Origin: DASVTR01 sp033855775
Lineage (GTDB): Bacteria; Acidobacteriota; Blastocatellia; Pyrinomonadales; Pyrinomonadaceae
DNA length: 16,804 bases
Reading direction: 5' to 3'
Assembly: GCA_033855775.1 (NCBI GenBank)
Contig: JAWVFT010000124.1
Span: 1-16,804 of the forward strand
Shown here: one piece after another, positions 14,855 through 16,804 of the stretch
Position numbering within the stretch: position 1 is the first letter of the stretch
Layout of the letters: each line of letters starts with the position of its first letter
The notes under the pieces: model-generated
Told to the model about the DNA's origin: nothing
What the model saw: the letters and a program-made list of their open reading frames with translations, nothing else
Database searches by the model: none
Position numbers and translations under genes: made by a program

Positions 14855-15961
14855 ATGAAAAGAATGCGAGTGATATTGTCCCTGCTGGCTCTGGCAGGCA
14901 TCTTCAACTTGAGCCAGCCAGCCTGCGCGCAGGCAAACAAAACCGCGCCGAGCGCGCCGCCGCAACAAAAGTCTGTCCAGCGCAATCTGGCGATTCTCAT
15001 CTTTGACGGCGTGCAGATTATCGACTACACCGGCCCCTTTGAAACCTTCGGCCACGTCTACAGCAACGACGGCCCGGCCTTCAATATCTACACGGTGTCT
15101 GAGAAGACCGACGCGATTACCACTTCAATGGGAATGAGCGTTAATCCTAAATACAGTTTTGAAAACGCGCCGCAGCCGGACGTGTTGCTCGTCCCCGGCG
15201 GCGACGTGCGAGGACAGTTGGCGAACCCCGCTGTCATTAAGTGGGTGCAGGAGAAAGCCAAAGGCGCGGAGATAGTTCTGTCCGTCTGTAACGGAGCTTT
15301 CATCCTCGCCAAGGCAGAGTTGCTCGACGGCCTGGAAGCGACGACCACAGCCGGTTTGATTGCTTCGCTCAGGGAAGCCGCGCCGAAGGTGAAGGTCGTT
15401 GACGACAGGCGTTTCGTTGACAACGGAAAGTTCATCACCGCCGCCGGTCTTTCGTCCGGCATTGACGGCGCGCTGCACGTCATCGAAAGGCTCTTCGGCA
15501 AAGGCACGGCGCAGATGGCCGCGCTCGGCATGGAATACAACTGGGACGCCGATTCAAAGTTTGCCCGCGCCGCTCTGGCCGACAAGTATATGCAGTTTAA
15601 CTACGACGTGAAGGTTCTGGACGGCGGGTGGAAGCCGCTCAGCCGCGCGGGCAGCCGCGACGAGTGGGAGAACAAGTGGGCGGTCGCCACGCAGTCTTCG
15701 GCGGCGGAAATCCTGAATAGCGTCAATGCCGCCATCGCCACAGATAAAACCTATGTCGGTCAGCCGGGCCGCGCCAAATGGACGCGAACGGATGCGGCCT
15801 CAAACAAGAGCGCGACGCAAAGCTCTTGGCGCTTCACGGATGAAAAAGGCGCTATCTGGAATGGCTTCGTGCTGGTCGAACCGGCGGGCGAGCGCAACCG
15901 TTTTACGCTCTCGGTGAAGATTGCTCGCAACAACGCCAGCGCGCAACTGCCAGCCAGCTGA
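14855..15961 (+). CDS. Exported DJ-1/PfpI-family protein with an unassigned C-terminal extension
   Basis: 368 residues with an excellent Shine-Dalgarno (AAGGAG, 14841-14846, 8 nt spacing). A signal peptide (RVILSLLALAGIFNLSQPACAQA) indicates export. Residues ~45-235 form a DJ-1/PfpI (class I glutaminase-like) domain of the GlxA/isonitrile-hydratase type. It has ILIFDGVQIIDYTGPFETFG (D57, E63), VLLVPGGD, the nucleophile elbow SVCNGAF with C145, and AAGLSSGIDGALH. The TTHW-type motif of the hydratases reads TTTAG, so substrate and activity cannot be assumed. After YNWD (~235) about 130 residues (DGGWKPLSRAG..., WRFTDEKGAIWNGFVLVEP...) match nothing I recognise; they look beta-rich with several Trp. 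An exported DJ-1-like enzyme is less common than cytosolic ones. The M28 peptidase gene follows after a 127-bp gap. Confidence 0.88.
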   Translation: MKRMRVILSLLALAGIFNLSQPACAQANKTAPSAPPQQKSVQRNLAILIFDGVQIIDYTGPFETFGHVYSNDGPAFNIYTVSEKTDAITTSMGMSVNPKYSFENAPQPDVLLVPGGDVRGQLANPAVIKWVQEKAKGAEIVLSVCNGAFILAKAELLDGLEATTTAGLIASLREAAPKVKVVDDRRFVDNGKFITAAGLSSGIDGALHVIERLFGKGTAQMAALGMEYNWDADSKFARAALADKYMQFNYDVKVLDGGWKPLSRAGSRDEWENKWAVATQSSAAEILNSVNAAIATDKTYVGQPGRAKWTRTDAASNKSATQSSWRFTDEKGAIWNGFVLVEPAGERNRFTLSVKIARNNASAQLPAS

Positions 15962-16088
15962 GGCCATCGCGCCAAACCAGGCGATGCCCTGCCGAGAGCG
16001 CGGCCTCGATGAACGACAGACGATAATCGGAATACGCTAAGCGGCGCGCGGTCGCTGTTTGAACGCGCGCGCCGAAGGAGTCAGTTAT

Positions 16089-16804
16089 ATGAATCTGCCG
16101 GACGTTTCAAAAAGCGGGTTGAGAAACCCCGCGATAGTTCTGTTCACGCTCCTCTTCGTCTTCGGCTGGCTCGGCTTTGTGCCGGAGAGCGCCGCTCAGC
16201 GTTCCGTGGTCAGCGAGGCTTCCAAGCAGGTGACGCCGACGGCGTTCGGCCAGCCCGCGTTGGTGCAGCAGTATCAGAAAAGCATCACGCCCGAAGGACT
16301 GGCTGCGCGCCTCTATTTTCTGGCCTCCGATTTTCTGGAAGGCCGCGAGACAGGGATGCGCGGGCAGAAACTCGCCGCGCAATATCTGGCTTCGCAGTAT
16401 CGTCTGCTTGGGCTGACGCCCAAAGGGACTGTCAAGACGAACGAGCCGCGCTCGCCCGCGGCCTACTTTCAACCGTTCAACGTCTACAAGAGACTGCCCA
16501 GAGAGACGCATCTGGACGTGTCCGTCAATGGCCGCAAAACGACTTCCAGCGCTTTCTCGACGGAGACGCACGATGATTTGTCTTACTTCCTTTCGGGGAG
16601 CACGACGAGCGCCAGCGGCGGCGTAGTCTTCGCTGGCTACGGCATCGCGGACGACCATCTAGGTTATAACGATTACGCCGCGCTGGCCGCGAAGGGAATC
16701 TCGATTGACGGCAAGTGGGTCTTGATGCTGAGCGACGAGCCGATGACGGCGGACGCCAAAAGCAGTTTGCTGCCCACCGCCGAACATCAACTCTCAGACT
16801 GGGC
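16089..16804 (+). CDS. Exported M28-type (aminopeptidase) peptidase, N-terminal part, cut by the window end
   Basis: The open frame runs from ATG 16089 to the window edge (238 full codons). The start has AAGGAG at 16075-16080 with 8 nt spacing. The N-terminus is a signal peptide (IVLFTLLFVFGWLGFVPESAAQ). Then comes the prodomain-like segment typical of M28 zinc aminopeptidases: ITPEGLAARLYFLASDFLEGRETGMRGQKLAAQYLASQYRLLGLTP. The start of a protease-associated (PA) domain follows (SASGGVVFAGYGIADDHLGYNDYAAL, GKWVLMLSDEP). The zinc-binding residues would lie beyond the window, so activity cannot be checked. The architecture matches exported M28 peptidases with a PA insert. Co-transcription with the DJ-1-like gene is possible but the gap is 127 bp. 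Confidence 0.85.
   Translation, partial: MNLPDVSKSGLRNPAIVLFTLLFVFGWLGFVPESAAQRSVVSEASKQVTPTAFGQPALVQQYQKSITPEGLAARLYFLASDFLEGRETGMRGQKLAAQYLASQYRLLGLTPKGTVKTNEPRSPAAYFQPFNVYKRLPRETHLDVSVNGRKTTSSAFSTETHDDLSYFLSGSTTSASGGVVFAGYGIADDHLGYNDYAALAAKGISIDGKWVLMLSDEPMTADAKSSLLPTAEHQLSDW

Noticed and set aside
14752..15006. 84-codon frame with a hydrophobic start overlapping the DJ-1-like gene
   Set aside because: Weak RBS, and after ~35 codons it overlaps the DJ-1-like signal peptide in another frame. A leader peptide cannot be excluded.
15965..15986. CATCGC/GCGATG hairpin after the DJ-1-like gene
   Set aside because: 6-bp stem with a 10-nt loop and no T-run; likely chance in GC-rich sequence.

Overview
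The window looks like a stretch of chromosome from a moderately GC-rich, free-living bacterium, most likely an Acidobacteriota member (Blastocatellia-like). This is inferred from gene types, not from a marker gene. The clues are a winged-helix/TolB-like/TPR fusion regulator, a LytS/LytTR two-component pair, an M13 and an M28 secreted peptidase, and a WSPDG-repeat beta-propeller with DUF11 domains. I see no tRNA, rRNA, CRISPR array, insertion sequence or phage gene.

Layout. 7-867 (+) is an AraC-type regulator. 957-1000 is a perfect 20-bp inverted repeat with a 4-nt loop that contains the Shine-Dalgarno of the next gene. It is followed by a probable two-gene unit: an exported TPR protein (1004-1726) and an unrecognised 146-residue protein (1750-2190). 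Converging on it from the minus strand is kimA (2286-4286), a c-di-AMP-controlled potassium importer of the KUP/APC superfamily. Its leader holds a clear ydaO/yuaA-type c-di-AMP riboswitch (about 4388-4550) and an intrinsic terminator (4325-4356). Divergent from it is an exported M13 metallopeptidase (4910-6988).

7144-9969 (-) encodes an exported protein built as propeller, two DUF11 domains, propeller, with a TTG start. Its divergent neighbour (10301-12100, +) is a winged-helix/TolB-like/TPR regulator. Just before that gene lie a 20-bp palindrome and three TCTCA repeats at exactly 11-bp spacing, the geometry expected for an OmpR/PhoB-type winged helix, so autoregulation is plausible. After a GC-rich stem-loop come a LytS-type histidine kinase (12510-13676) and a LytTR response regulator (13673-14479), overlapping by ATGA. 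The window ends with an exported DJ-1/PfpI-family protein carrying an unassigned C-terminal extension (14855-15961) and the first 238 codons of an exported M28-type peptidase (16089 to the window edge).

How it fits together. The best supported regulatory circuit is the riboswitch-KimA unit: c-di-AMP would terminate the leader transcript and so reduce K+ uptake. The other genes look like envelope and regulatory accessory functions in small independent units rather than one pathway. I did not find a clearly new multi-gene system. The least explained items are the RBS-sequestering hairpin at 957-1000, the 11-bp repeat array at 10266-10293, the 146-residue protein, and the C-terminal half of the DJ-1-like protein.
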